Below are positions 46,661 to 56,408 of a DNA stretch of 64,000 nucleotides, in pieces. The notes beneath the pieces were generated by a model. The model was not told where the DNA came from, made no database searches, and was given only the letters and a program-made list of their open reading frames with translations. The translations under genes were made by a program, and so were the position numbers. The DNA is from Parasphingorhabdus flavimaris (GTDB lineage Bacteria; Pseudomonadota; Alphaproteobacteria; Sphingomonadales; Sphingomonadaceae), in contig NZ_JABWMH010000002.1 of the NCBI RefSeq assembly GCF_013371215.1, positions 124,001-188,000 of the forward strand, given 5' to 3'. Numbering within the stretch: the stretch's first letter is position 1; the number at the start of each line of letters is the position of its first letter.

Positions 46661-46975
46661 ATGATCACGGCGCAACAAATGCGGGCTTCGCGGGCCCTGT
46701 TGGGTATTGACCAGCGGCAGCTGGCCGGGCTGGCCGGGTTGTCGCTGCCGACCATTCAGCGCATGGAATCGTCGGACGGACAGGTGCGCGGCGTCATCGA
46801 TACATTGGTCAAGGTTATCGGCGCTCTGGAAAGCGCCGGCATCGAGCTGATTGGTGAAAATGCGCCGAGTACGGGAATTGGCCGCGGTGTACGATTGCGG
46901 GATACGATGGACGGCAAGGCCGCGAATCCGGTGGGCTCGATCCTGTTCGACCAGACGAAGGCGGAAGCGGAATAA
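46661..46975 (+). CDS. XRE-family helix-turn-helix regulator
   Basis: A 104-residue protein. The HTH covers about residues 3-60: QQMRASRALLGIDQRQLAGL and LSLPTIQRMESSDG. The C-terminal half is short and has no ligand domain I recognise. ATG at 46661 follows AAGGGAG. It lies 11 bp before the SulP transporter gene, which it may control. It is not paired with a toxin gene: the neighbours are DUF983 and a transporter. Confidence 0.83.
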   Translation: MITAQQMRASRALLGIDQRQLAGLAGLSLPTIQRMESSDGQVRGVIDTLVKVIGALESAGIELIGENAPSTGIGRGVRLRDTMDGKAANPVGSILFDQTKAEAE

Positions 46976-46986
46976 GAAGTCGATCG

Positions 46987-48654
46987 GTGGATAGCTTCAC
47001 TCCCAAAATCCTCACAACCATGCGTGAGGGCTATGATTTCAGCCTGTATAAAGCCGATGCGATTGCCGGGCTGACCGTTGCCATTGTCGCGCTGCCCCTG
47101 TCCATGGCGCTTGCCATCGCCAGCGGAGCGTCGCCGGACAAGGGACTGGTCACCGCCATCATAGCCGGATTTTTGATTTCCTTTTTCGGAGGTTCGCGGG
47201 TTCAGGTCGGCGGCCCAACCGGCGCCTTTGTCGTGGTGGTGTTCAACGTCATCGCCCAGCACGGCTATGACGGCTTGCTGATCGCCACGTTGATGGCCGG
47301 ACTGATCCTTATCGCCGCCGGGGTTTTCAGGATCGGGCGCCTGATCAAATTCATCCCCCATCCGGTGGTGACCGGCTTTACCGCCGGGATCGCGGTGATC
47401 ATCGCCTCCAGCCAGGTGAAGGATTTTCTCGGTCTTTCGCTCGAAAATGTCCCGTCCGAATTTGTGCCCAAATGGCAGGCTTATGCCGGGGCGATAGCAT
47501 CGGTGCATATTGCAACGGTGCTGGTCGGGCTGGGCGCTCTGGCGGTGATCGTGGCGCTGAGACGATTTGCGCCGAAACTACCGGGTTTTCTGATCGCCCT
47601 GATATTGACGGCGGCGGTCGTCGCGTTTCTTGGGCTTCCCGTCGATACCATCGGGACGCGTTTCCCGGATATGGCATCGACCATTCCAATGCCGTCGCTA
47701 CCGGCCATATCATGGGCAAGGATGGTTGAGCTGCTGCCCTCGGCCTTCACCATCGCCTTTCTCGCCGGGATCGAGGCGCTTCTGTCCGCCGTCGTCGCGG
47801 ACGGCATGACCGGCAGCCGCCATCGTTCCAATCAGGAGCTGATCGGGCAGGGGATCGCCAACCTCGGCTCGGTGGCGTTCGGCGGCTTGCCCGCAACCGG
47901 GGCGATTGCGCGGACCGCGACCAACATCAAGGCCGGCGCCAAGACACCGGTAGCGGGCATGATGCACGCTCTGTTCATTCTGATCTTCGTTTTGTTCGCC
48001 AGCGATCTGATGGCCTATGTACCAATGGCGGCACTGGCCGCGATTCTGTTCGTCGTCGCATGGGGCATGTGCGAAATCGACCGGTTCATAGCCTTGCTGC
48101 GCATGCCCAATAGCGACCGGGCGGTTTTGTTGCTGACCTTCGGGCTGACCATATTGGTTGATCTGACGGTGGCGATTGGCGTCGGGGTCACTCTGGCGTC
48201 GCTATTATTCATGGCGCGGATGAGCGAGACTGTACTGCTCGACAATGGCAATGCTGCGGACGATGATGACGAATTCCATCGCGACGAGCTGGACCAGCGT
48301 GACGATCTTCCCAAAGGCGTCGAAGTCTTCCGTATCAGCGGACCGGTGTTCTTCGGCGTGGCGGGCGAGCTGCTGGATGCGATGCGCAAGATCGGACGCA
48401 CGCCGAAGGTCATCATCCTGCGCATGCGGCTGGTGCCGATGCTCGATGCCAGCGGGGTGACGATGATCGAGGAATTTATCGAGCAGGCCCGGGTTTCCGG
48501 TGCCAAGATAATCCTGTCGGGTGTGCAGCATCAGCCGAAGGAAATGTTGGTGCGGGTGGGCCTGTCCGGAGATCATGCCGGGGTGTTTTTCGAAACGGAT
48601 TATGTCGCCGCGCTGAATCTCGCCAGACAATTGTCCACGATCACATTGCACTAG
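46987..48654 (+). CDS. SulP-family anion transporter with STAS domain
   Basis: A 555-residue inner-membrane transporter. AIAGLTVAIVALPLSMALAIASG in the first spans is the SulP signature region; about eleven to twelve helices follow, then a STAS domain from about residue 440 (VEVFRISGPVFFGVAGELLD, LRMRLVPMLDASGVTMIEEF). Substrates in the family are sulfate, bicarbonate, chloride or dicarboxylates; none can be chosen here. No adjacent carbonic anhydrase. The start is GTG at 46987, as no ATG precedes the first helix. Confidence 0.87.
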   Translation: MDSFTPKILTTMREGYDFSLYKADAIAGLTVAIVALPLSMALAIASGASPDKGLVTAIIAGFLISFFGGSRVQVGGPTGAFVVVVFNVIAQHGYDGLLIATLMAGLILIAAGVFRIGRLIKFIPHPVVTGFTAGIAVIIASSQVKDFLGLSLENVPSEFVPKWQAYAGAIASVHIATVLVGLGALAVIVALRRFAPKLPGFLIALILTAAVVAFLGLPVDTIGTRFPDMASTIPMPSLPAISWARMVELLPSAFTIAFLAGIEALLSAVVADGMTGSRHRSNQELIGQGIANLGSVAFGGLPATGAIARTATNIKAGAKTPVAGMMHALFILIFVLFASDLMAYVPMAALAAILFVVAWGMCEIDRFIALLRMPNSDRAVLLLTFGLTILVDLTVAIGVGVTLASLLFMARMSETVLLDNGNAADDDDEFHRDELDQRDDLPKGVEVFRISGPVFFGVAGELLDAMRKIGRTPKVIILRMRLVPMLDASGVTMIEEFIEQARVSGAKIILSGVQHQPKEMLVRVGLSGDHAGVFFETDYVAALNLARQLSTITLH

Positions 48655-48827
48655 TCCGACCAGCAAAGTTGAAATGTGATTGTCGAGCGATGGTCACACG
48701 CAGGACTTCGCCGAGGTCACCACCGATTGAAAATAGCAAAAACACTTGTCGCTGGGCCGTGCTTCTGCCATCGAAATGGCCAATGACACTGGACGCGATC
48801 TAGCTCGAGGCAATCACCGCTTAATCC

Positions 48828-49547
48828 ATGCACGCATTTGCAAATCCTACCCGTTTCCTGGCGCTAGCCAAGCCGTTGACACCATTTCTGCTGTTAGGCG
48901 GCATTGCGATGGTATTGGTCGCGTGCATCTGGGGGCTTTGGGCCACGCCGGCCGAACGGCTGCAGGGTGATACGGTGAAGATTATTTTCGTGCATGTGCC
49001 GATGGCCTGGCTCGGCATGGCCGGATGGACCGGAATAGCGGTCGCCAGCGTGACCGAACTGATCTGGCGCCATCCATTGGCCTCGCACGCGGCCCGTGCG
49101 ATTGCGGTGCCGGGGGCTTTGTTTTCTCTTCTATGTCTGGTCACGGGCTCGATCTGGGGTCGACCTGCATGGGGAACCTGGTGGGTCTGGGATGGTCGCC
49201 TGACCTCCATGCTGGTGCTGTTTTTCCTTTATCTCGCCTATATCGTGCTCGCCAACGAAACGAGCAAGAATAATGGCCAGAGCCGGATTGCCGCTATTTT
49301 CGGTGTGGTAGGCATCGTCAATCTGCCGATCATCCGTTTTTCGGTCGAATGGTGGGAGACCCAGCATCAGGGCACGAGCATCAGCATCATGGGAAAGTCG
49401 ACGATCGATGCGCTCTATTTATGGCCTCTATTGGTTTCGGCGACAGGTTTCTCTCTCCTGTTCGGTGCGATCGTGCTTATGCGGATGCGCGCCACTCTGG
49501 CGCAAACCAAAGTCGATGCCCGGCTGAAAAGGATGGCAGCTGAATGA
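48828..49547 (+). CDS. ccmC: Haem exporter permease CcmC
   Basis: A 239-residue six-span membrane protein. The tryptophan-rich periplasmic WWD motif is WGTWWVWDGRLTS, with conserved histidines in VHVPMAW and near the last loop. CcmC delivers haem to CcmE. It is the first gene of a continuous seven-gene ccm operon with overlapping stops and starts. ccmA and ccmB, its ABC partners, are not in this window. Confidence 0.95.
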   Translation: MHAFANPTRFLALAKPLTPFLLLGGIAMVLVACIWGLWATPAERLQGDTVKIIFVHVPMAWLGMAGWTGIAVASVTELIWRHPLASHAARAIAVPGALFSLLCLVTGSIWGRPAWGTWWVWDGRLTSMLVLFFLYLAYIVLANETSKNNGQSRIAAIFGVVGIVNLPIIRFSVEWWETQHQGTSISIMGKSTIDALYLWPLLVSATGFSLLFGAIVLMRMRATLAQTKVDARLKRMAAE

Positions 49548-49675
49548 ACCACTGGTCTTTCGTCTATGCAGCTTATGCCATAGTGCTGCTGGGCACAGCT
49601 GCGGTTGTCGTGAACAGCTATGTCTCGATGCGCAGGGCCGAGCGCAAGGCAGATCAATTGGGTAAGCGCAAATGA
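49544..49675 (+). CDS. ccmD: Haem exporter accessory protein CcmD
   Basis: A 43-residue protein, MNHWSFVYAAYAIVLLG..., with one transmembrane helix and a basic cytoplasmic tail. CcmD joins CcmC and holo-CcmE. Both ends overlap by ATGA: its start lies in the ccmC stop and its stop overlaps the ccmE start. Recognised by position, size and topology. Confidence 0.9.
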   Translation: MNHWSFVYAAYAIVLLGTAAVVVNSYVSMRRAERKADQLGKRK

Positions 49676-50121
49676 AGGCAAAACATCAAAGACTCACTCT
49701 TGTGCTGCTGGCGGTGGTCGCGCTGGTCGGTGCCGGTGTGCTGGGCGCCTATGCGCTTCAGGATCAGGCAAGCTATTTCTATACGCCATCCGATATTGCA
49801 GCCAAGAACCCGGAAGCGGGCACCGCCATCCGTCTGGGCGGCATGGTCGAGGAAGGTTCGATCCAGCGTTCGGCTGACGGTGTGACCGTAGAGTTTATCG
49901 TGCAAGACGGTAGTGCGCAGCAAAAGGTCACTTTTACGGGGATCACCCCGGATCTGTTCGTCGAAGGTTCCGGTGTCGTCGCCGATGGGCGGCTCGACGC
50001 AAAGGGCATGTTTGTCGCCGAGACCTTGCTCGCCAAACATGATGAAAATTACATTCCGCGCGAGCTAGAAGGCATTGATATGACCGCCGGCAAACGCAAG
50101 ACGGAGACGCTGGTCCAATGA
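49672..50121 (+). CDS. ccmE: Cytochrome c maturation haem chaperone CcmE
   Basis: A 149-residue protein with one N-terminal transmembrane segment (about 8-28) and a periplasmic OB-fold. The covalent haem ligand is H123 and the axial ligand Y127, in LLAKHDENYIPRE. It carries haem from CcmC to CcmF/H. Confidence 0.96.
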   Translation: MKAKHQRLTLVLLAVVALVGAGVLGAYALQDQASYFYTPSDIAAKNPEAGTAIRLGGMVEEGSIQRSADGVTVEFIVQDGSAQQKVTFTGITPDLFVEGSGVVADGRLDAKGMFVAETLLAKHDENYIPRELEGIDMTAGKRKTETLVQ

Positions 50122-52055
50122 TCGCCGAAACAGGACTGATCGCGCTCTGGCTCGCCGGCGCGCTGACATTATTGCAATTCATTCTCGGGGCAGTTGGCCT
50201 GCGGACCGATCGCGAGGCCTATTTTGCCGCGATCCGTCCGGTGGCGATTGCTCAGGGGCTGTTTGTAGCCCTGTCCTTTCTGCTGCTGATCTGGCTGTTC
50301 CTGCGCTCCGACATGTCGGTCAAGCTGGTGGCGATGAACAGCGCTTCGGTAAAACCTTTGCTCTACAAATTTGCCGGCACCTGGGGCAATCATGAAGGGT
50401 CGATGCTGCTGTGGGTGACCGTGATGGGACTGGCCGGTGCCTTCATCGCGCTGTTCGAGCGCTCGCTTAAAACCAGAACGCTGGTTGCGACCTTGGCCGC
50501 GCAGGCCTTTATCAGCCTCGGTTTTTACGCCTTCCTGTTGATATCCTCCAACCCGTTCGAGCGGATGTTTCCGGTACCGGCAGACGGGCAGGGGCTCAAT
50601 CCATTGCTTCAGGACCCCGGTCTCGCTTTCCACCCGCCGACGCTCTATTTCGGCTATGTCGGACTTTCGGTCGCTTTTTCCTTCGCCGTAGGCGCGATGA
50701 TTACCCGCGATGTCGGCGCAGCCTTTGCCAAGGCGATGCGGCCATGGGTATTGGGCGCGTGGATATTCCTGACCCTCGGCATTACCGCAGGCAGCTACTG
50801 GGCATATTATGAGCTCGGCTGGGGCGGCTGGTGGTTCTGGGACCCGGTCGAAAATGCGTCGCTGATGCCATGGCTGGCGGCGACCGCCCTGCTCCATTCG
50901 GTGACCGTGCTGGCGACCCGCGACGGATTGCGCGCTTGGACATTGATGCTGGCAGTGGTTGCTTTCTCGATGTCGATGATCGGGACATTTCTGGTTCGCT
51001 CCGGCATATTGACGAGCGTGCATGCCTTTGCCGTCGATCCGGAACGAGGCAGTTTCATTCTCGCCCTGCTCGCCCTGTACATCGGGGGAGCCATGGCCTT
51101 GTTCGCGCTACGCGTCGGCACGGTGAAAGAAGGTTCGCGGTTTGAGCTGGTCAGCCGTGAAGGCGCCCTGGTTGCCAATAATCTGCTGCTCTCGGTCATT
51201 TTGGCGCTGGTGTTCATCGGCACGCTTTATCCCCTGTTCGTCGAAGCGATTACCGGCGACAAACTGTCGGTCGGGCCACCCTATTTCAATCTCGCGACCG
51301 GTCCGCTGGCTCTGATGCTGGTGGCGGTCATGGCGGCGGGACCGCTGCTGCGCTGGCGCCGCGACAATCCCAGAACATTGCTGAACCGCATTTCCATCCC
51401 GATATTGATCACCGCCGCATCGCTGTTTGCGCTGGCCCTGTTCACCACCGGAATGTCGATCCTATCGTTGCTGGGCATGGGGCTCGCGGCCGGTGTCGCT
51501 ATTGCCAGTTTCGCGCCGTTGTGGAAACGCAACCTGCGCCGCACACCGATGCACACCTACGGTATGGTGATCGCACATTTCGGTATTGCTGTGGCACTGG
51601 TTGGTATGGCCTCCGAAGCCAGTTTCACCGAAGAAAAACTGGTGGCGGCGACGCCGGGTGACGAAATTGTCGTGAACAACTGGAAGCTCAAGTTCGAGGC
51701 GATCGAGCCGGTAGCCGGACCCAACTGGACCGCGCTTGAAAGCCGGATTACGGCGCAATATGGTGATGGTGCGCTGCATCCGATCAATCCGCAGAACCGG
51801 ATGTTTGCCGCGGCACAAACCCAAACCAGCGAAGCCGCGTTGCTGACCCGCTGGAACGGTCAACTCTATGTCGTGCTCGGCGACGGTGACAGCGAGGGCC
51901 GCTGGCAGATACGGGTCTGGTGGAAGCCGTTCGTGACGCTGATCTGGTATGGCGGGATATTGGTTGCGCTCGGCGGCTTGCTGGCAATGGTCGGTCGTTT
52001 GCGGCGTGGCTATAAGCAGCGTAAACAACGGGAATTTGCTGAGGCTATGTTATGA
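50118..52055 (+). CDS. ccmF: Haem lyase subunit CcmF
   Basis: A 645-residue membrane protein with about fifteen spans. GGWWFWDPVENASLMPW is the periplasmic WWD haem-handling motif, and KFAGTWGNHEGSMLLW carries conserved histidine. With CcmH it attaches haem to the CXXCH of apocytochrome c. It overlaps ccmE and ccmG by four bases. Confidence 0.96.
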   Translation: MIAETGLIALWLAGALTLLQFILGAVGLRTDREAYFAAIRPVAIAQGLFVALSFLLLIWLFLRSDMSVKLVAMNSASVKPLLYKFAGTWGNHEGSMLLWVTVMGLAGAFIALFERSLKTRTLVATLAAQAFISLGFYAFLLISSNPFERMFPVPADGQGLNPLLQDPGLAFHPPTLYFGYVGLSVAFSFAVGAMITRDVGAAFAKAMRPWVLGAWIFLTLGITAGSYWAYYELGWGGWWFWDPVENASLMPWLAATALLHSVTVLATRDGLRAWTLMLAVVAFSMSMIGTFLVRSGILTSVHAFAVDPERGSFILALLALYIGGAMALFALRVGTVKEGSRFELVSREGALVANNLLLSVILALVFIGTLYPLFVEAITGDKLSVGPPYFNLATGPLALMLVAVMAAGPLLRWRRDNPRTLLNRISIPILITAASLFALALFTTGMSILSLLGMGLAAGVAIASFAPLWKRNLRRTPMHTYGMVIAHFGIAVALVGMASEASFTEEKLVAATPGDEIVVNNWKLKFEAIEPVAGPNWTALESRITAQYGDGALHPINPQNRMFAAAQTQTSEAALLTRWNGQLYVVLGDGDSEGRWQIRVWWKPFVTLIWYGGILVALGGLLAMVGRLRRGYKQRKQREFAEAML

Positions 52056-52579
52056 ACCGCTGGTTGCTCTGGTTGCCGCTCGCGCTCTTCGGCCTGTTCT
52101 TCGCTGCCTTCGCGACCGGCCTGATCATGCCGAAGGATAATATTATCGAGAGCAAGATGGTCGGCAAGCCGATGCCGGCATTTTCCTTGCCGGGAGCGGT
52201 CGAGCAACGGCCTGCCTTGAGCAGCGCCGATCTGGCCGAGGGCAAGCCGACACTGCTCAATATTTTTGCCAGCTGGTGCGTGCCCTGTATCGCGGAAGCA
52301 CCGCATCTGCTGGCCCTGCAGCAGGCGGGCGCCGAAATAAATGCGATCGCCAGCCGCGACACACCTCAAGATATCGCTAATTTCCTCAATCGGTGGGGCA
52401 ATCCCTATAGCCGGATCGGAACCGACACGACGAGCAAGGTGCAGCTGGAACTGGGATCGTCCGGCGTGCCCGAGACGTTCGTGATCGATGGCAATGGTAT
52501 TATCGTGCACCAGCATATCGGCGACATTCGCGAAGAAGATGTCCCCAAGATACTGAAATTGCTTGAGGATGCGAAGTGA
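52052..52579 (+). CDS. ccmG: Thiol:disulfide oxidoreductase CcmG (DsbE)
   Basis: A 175-residue membrane-anchored thioredoxin. One N-terminal helix precedes the redox site FASWCVPCIAEAPHL. It keeps the apocytochrome cysteines reduced. GVPETFVIDGNG provides the cis-proline loop. Overlaps ccmF and ccmH by four bases each. Confidence 0.95.
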   Translation: MNRWLLWLPLALFGLFFAAFATGLIMPKDNIIESKMVGKPMPAFSLPGAVEQRPALSSADLAEGKPTLLNIFASWCVPCIAEAPHLLALQQAGAEINAIASRDTPQDIANFLNRWGNPYSRIGTDTTSKVQLELGSSGVPETFVIDGNGIIVHQHIGDIREEDVPKILKLLEDAK

Positions 52580-52992
52580 AGCGTCTCCTCATCCTTGTTA
52601 GCATATGTCTTGTTGCCCCCGTTGCGGCGCAGACCAGCCTGCCGCCCGCGCCTTATGCCGACCGCCAGCTCGACGATCCGCAGCAGGAAGCCGCCGCGCG
52701 CGACCTGATGGAAGAATTGCGCTGTCTGAAATGCCAGAGCCAGTCGATCGCCGACAGCAATGCGCCGATGGCGGGCGACATGCGCAGTCAGGTGCGGGAA
52801 AAAATTGCCGCCGGTGAATCGCCGGAGGCGGTCAGAAGCTGGCTGGTCGAGCGCTATGGCAATTGGGTGTCTTATGATCCGCCGATCGCCTCGGTCGTGA
52901 CCTGGCCTCTGTGGATTGCACCGATCGTCCTGCTGCTTGCCGCCCTGTGGCTGGCGCGCGGACGTTTCCGTAAGCCAAAGGATGGTGAATGA
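52576..52992 (+). CDS. ccmH: Cytochrome c maturation protein CcmH
   Basis: A 138-residue protein. A signal peptide (residues 1-19) is followed by the redox motif C50-LK-C53 (LRCLKCQSQSIADSNAPMA) and a C-terminal transmembrane helix (about 108-128). It handles the apocytochrome thiols in the haem lyase complex. The start is GTG at 52576, overlapping the ccmG stop. The TPR part is a separate gene (ccmI). Confidence 0.95.
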   Translation: MKRLLILVSICLVAPVAAQTSLPPAPYADRQLDDPQQEAAARDLMEELRCLKCQSQSIADSNAPMAGDMRSQVREKIAAGESPEAVRSWLVERYGNWVSYDPPIASVVTWPLWIAPIVLLLAALWLARGRFRKPKDGE

Positions 52993-53645
52993 TGGGCTGG
53001 ATCATAATTTTCGTACTGGTGCTGATTTGCGCTGCTGCCCTGATCTGGCTCGGGAAGCTGAGCCGTACCACTTATGAGATCACTGCCGCTGCGCTGTTGC
53101 TCGGGGTTGCCGGTTACGCATGGCAGGGCAATCCGGGCATGGCCGGCGTTTCGGTGGAACCGAAGGAAGCTCCCAATAGCTTTGATGACACGACGATTGA
53201 TGCACGCAACGACCTGGGCGAGCGATTTGGCACCGCTCAGGAATGGCTCGTTTTCTCTGATTCACTCAACCGTTCAGGCAAGCACGGGGCTGCTGCCAAC
53301 TATCTCCGCAACGGTGTGAAGGAACATCCCGAAGACCCCGATCTCTGGGTCGGACTGGGCAACGCCTTGGTGGTTCATGCCAACGGCGTGATTACACCCG
53401 CCGCACAATTTGCTTTCCAGAAGGCGGCCGATCTGTCGCCCGAACATCCCGGACCACCGTTTTTCCTCGGACTGGCCTATGCCCAGTCGGGCAAAATCGA
53501 TCAGGCGAGGGCGATCTGGACCGAATTGCTCGCCAGAAGCAGCAAAGATGCTCCGTGGCGCGAAGATCTCGAGTCGCGGCTGGCGACTATGGAGCAGATA
53601 CAGCCGACACTCCCGGTTCAGCCGGAATTGCCGGCAGAACAGTAA
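52989..53645 (+). CDS. ccmI: Cytochrome c maturation TPR protein CcmI
   Basis: A 218-residue protein with two N-terminal transmembrane helices (about 4-22 and 30-47) and TPR repeats (about 85-190: ANYLRNGVKEHPEDPDLWV, AFQKAADLSPEHPGP, and a final helix pair). CcmI binds the C-terminus of apocytochrome c and presents it to the lyase. Shorter than the 400-residue CcmI of Rhodobacter. It closes the ccm operon. Confidence 0.85.
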   Translation: MMGWIIIFVLVLICAAALIWLGKLSRTTYEITAAALLLGVAGYAWQGNPGMAGVSVEPKEAPNSFDDTTIDARNDLGERFGTAQEWLVFSDSLNRSGKHGAAANYLRNGVKEHPEDPDLWVGLGNALVVHANGVITPAAQFAFQKAADLSPEHPGPPFFLGLAYAQSGKIDQARAIWTELLARSSKDAPWREDLESRLATMEQIQPTLPVQPELPAEQ

Positions 53646-53799
53646 AAGCCTAGCATTTTGAATGAGTTGATATTCGCCGTCAGTCGTTTTGTTGCACCTG
53701 CTAAATGCTCGTGCTAAGCGCCCGCGCTTGCTGACACGAATGCCAGTAAACAGTATGTTGTGTCCAAATTGATCGGGGTATAGCCTTAACGGCCAATCA

Positions 53800-55740
53800 A
53801 TGTCCGCAGAACCAACCGAAGGTGCAGAAACGCCAGGCAATACCGTGCAAACACACGGTTCGCCGCAGCGCAACACAGCTATTGCCAAGCTCGCCGCAGG
53901 CGCGATCGGGATCGTGTTCGGCGACATCGGCACGAGTCCGCTTTACGCATTTCGCGAAACATTCATCGGCGCTCATCCGCTCGAGCTTGATCGTGTGCAT
54001 GTCCTCGGCGTGGTCAGCCTGATCTTCTGGTCAATGACTCTGGTGGTGACAATCCAATATGTCAGCATCACCATGCGGGCCGATAACAAAGGGCAGGGCG
54101 GCAGTCTGGCGCTGGTTGCGCTGTTGTCCGGAGTGATGCGACGATCAAAATATGGCTGGCTGGCTGTATTGCTTGGGGTCTTCGCAACTGCGTTGTTTTA
54201 CGGCGACAGCATGATCACGCCTGCCATTTCGGTATTGTCAGCCGTGGAAGGGCTTGCCGTTGTGCAGCCCGCATTGGGCCATCTTGTTATTCCGATCGCG
54301 CTAACCCTGCTCGTGTTTCTGTTCCTGATCCAGTCTCGGGGCACCGCCAAAATCGGCGCATTGTTCGCGCCGGTGATGTTCGTCTATTTTACCGTTATCG
54401 GGACACTTGGAATCATCCAGATCGTCGGGCATCCGTCGGTTCTTTATGCATTTAACCCCTGGTATGCCGTACAGTTTTTCATAACCGACGGGTTCAAGGC
54501 CTTCCTGGCGCTGGGTTCCGTGGTGTTGGCGGTAACCGGTTCCGAAGCGCTGTTCGCCGACATGGGGCATTTCGGCAAGAAACCTATGCGGATTGCCTGG
54601 TACGGTTTCGTGATGCCGGCGCTGCTGTGCAACTATTTCGGGCAGGGCGCGATGATCCTGTCCCTGGATGCTGCGGGCGCTGCAGCAGCGATCGAAAGTC
54701 CGTTCTTCATCATGGCACCGGAAGTGCTTCGTTTGCCTCTCGTCATATTGGCGACAATGGCGACCTTCATTGCCAGCCAGGCGGTGATCTCCGGTTCTTT
54801 CTCGGTGACCCATCAGGCGATCCAGCTCGGCTTTATCCCCCGATTGACGATCAAGCACACCAGCGCCTCGGAAGCCGGTCAAATCTATATTCCCTTCGTC
54901 AACTGGGCGATCATGATTTCGGTAATCCTGCTGGTGCTGACCTTCCAGACCTCGAGCAATCTTGCTTCGGCGTACGGCATCGCTGTCACCGGCGCGATGT
55001 TCATCGACACCTGCTTGCTGGCCATCGTGATGGTGGTGCTCTGGAAATGGAAGTTGTGGTTCACAATTCCGTTGCTGGCAGTCTTCTTCATCGTCGACGG
55101 TGCCTATTTCGCGGCCAACCTGACCAAGGTTCCCGATGGCGGCTGGTTCCCGTTGGCGGTCGGCGGCGTGGCGTTCGTGATCCTGACGACCTGGGCCAAG
55201 GGCCGCCAGATCATGCGCAAAAACATGGCAGAATCGGCGATGCCAATCGAGATTTTTACCAAATCCGCGGCCAATAGCGCCACAAGGGTGCCCGGCACCG
55301 CCATTTTCATGGCATCGTCCTCGGCTGGCGTTCCCTCGGCGCTGCTCCACAACATCAAGCATAACAAGGTCATCCACGAACGGGTCGTCATCCTGACGGT
55401 CAACATCAACGATGTGCCGACGATAGCCGCAGAGAAACGCTGCGAGGTGAAGGATATCGGTCATGGTTTCTACCGGCTTATTCTCCATTTCGGATTCATG
55501 CAGGAAACCAATGTGCCGGAGGCCCTGAAAGAGGTGACCGGCTGTGGCATGGAATTCGATATGATGACCACCAGCTTCTTCCTGTCGCGCCAGACCCTGC
55601 TGCCGTCGAAAAAGCCCGAGATGATGGTCTGGCGAGAGAAGCTCTTTGCATGGATGCTGCGCAACGCGGCGACCGCGATGGAGTTTTTCAAACTTCCCAC
55701 CAACCGGGTTGTGGAACTCGGTAGCCAGATGGAAATCTGA
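53800..55740 (+). CDS. kup: Potassium uptake protein Kup
   Basis: A 646-residue KUP/HAK transporter. The signature [18 protein letters not shown] begins at about residue 38, followed by about twelve spans and a cytoplasmic domain from about residue 490. It imports K+ with H+. The N-terminal 25 residues are polar and poorly conserved in such proteins, and I see no strong Shine-Dalgarno site, so the exact start is less sure. Confidence 0.93.
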   Translation: MSAEPTEGAETPGNTVQTHGSPQRNTAIAKLAAGAIGIVFGDIGTSPLYAFRETFIGAHPLELDRVHVLGVVSLIFWSMTLVVTIQYVSITMRADNKGQGGSLALVALLSGVMRRSKYGWLAVLLGVFATALFYGDSMITPAISVLSAVEGLAVVQPALGHLVIPIALTLLVFLFLIQSRGTAKIGALFAPVMFVYFTVIGTLGIIQIVGHPSVLYAFNPWYAVQFFITDGFKAFLALGSVVLAVTGSEALFADMGHFGKKPMRIAWYGFVMPALLCNYFGQGAMILSLDAAGAAAAIESPFFIMAPEVLRLPLVILATMATFIASQAVISGSFSVTHQAIQLGFIPRLTIKHTSASEAGQIYIPFVNWAIMISVILLVLTFQTSSNLASAYGIAVTGAMFIDTCLLAIVMVVLWKWKLWFTIPLLAVFFIVDGAYFAANLTKVPDGGWFPLAVGGVAFVILTTWAKGRQIMRKNMAESAMPIEIFTKSAANSATRVPGTAIFMASSSAGVPSALLHNIKHNKVIHERVVILTVNINDVPTIAAEKRCEVKDIGHGFYRLILHFGFMQETNVPEALKEVTGCGMEFDMMTTSFFLSRQTLLPSKKPEMMVWREKLFAWMLRNAATAMEFFKLPTNRVVELGSQMEI

Positions 55741-55828
55741 CGGCCCGGGACATCCGACAGGTCGATTTGAACGTAACATGATATCCTCGACTGATATGGC
55801 TGAGAAATCCTTATGAAATCGAGTGGGA

Positions 55829-55846
55829 CCCCGGCCTTCGCCGAGG
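55829..55846. repeat. REP-like GC palindrome between kup and rpiB
   Basis: CCCCGGC (55829-55835), loop CTTC, GCCGAGG (55840-55846): a 6 of 7 paired hairpin in the context GGGACCCCGGCCTTCGCCGAGG followed by a TGACG-like sequence. Similar short CCCGGCCTTCGCCGGG palindromes are dispersed in sphingomonad intergenic regions. Only one copy was noticed here. Confidence 0.35.
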
Positions 55847-55955
55847 TTGACGCTTCGTCACGCTTGGCATGACGTGGCGCGTCAAATATTCGGTGGCCTA
55901 TCGCGGGACTCTCTACTAAATAGCGGCCATCCGATTCTCGACACAGGAATTGCCC

Positions 55956-56408
55956 ATGCGCATCGCCATCGCCTCCGATCACGCCGCTCTCGATATGAAG
56001 GCCGCGCTGGTGGATTGGTTGCAGGAGGCAGGCCACGAAGTCAGCGATCTCGGGCCGATGACTGCAGACAGCGTCGACTATCCCGATTTTGGCTATAAGC
56101 TGGCCGAGGAAGTGGCCTCCGGGCGCGCCGAACGCGGCGTGGCGCTGTGCGGCTCCGGTATCGGCATCTCGATGGCGGTCAACCGCAATCCGGCCTGCCG
56201 CTGCGCGCTGGTCTCGGAAGGCCTGTCGGCGAAACTGGCGCGGGAACATAATGACGCCAATGTCATCGCCATGGGCGCGCGGCTGGTCGGCATCGAAATC
56301 GCGAAAGACTGTCTCGACGTCTTTCTGAAAACCCCATTTGGCGGCGACCGGCATCAGCGCCGGGTCGATAAATTGTCTGCCCCCCAAGTTGAAGGAACAA
56401 GCGCATGA
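55956..56408 (+). CDS. rpiB: Ribose 5-phosphate isomerase B
   Basis: A 150-residue RpiB/LacAB protein. [10 protein letters not shown] holds D9 and H10, and C65 in [17 protein letters not shown] is the catalytic cysteine. It interconverts ribose 5-phosphate and ribulose 5-phosphate. ATG at 55956 follows AGGA. The stop overlaps the glyA ATG (ATGA), so the pair is co-translated. Confidence 0.95.
   Translation: MRIAIASDHAALDMKAALVDWLQEAGHEVSDLGPMTADSVDYPDFGYKLAEEVASGRAERGVALCGSGIGISMAVNRNPACRCALVSEGLSAKLAREHNDANVIAMGARLVGIEIAKDCLDVFLKTPFGGDRHQRRVDKLSAPQVEGTSA

Noticed and set aside
54301-55779. A 492-codon minus-strand frame inside kup
   Set aside because: It mirrors the kup coding strand and is rich in His, Arg and Gln. 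No start signal or family resemblance.
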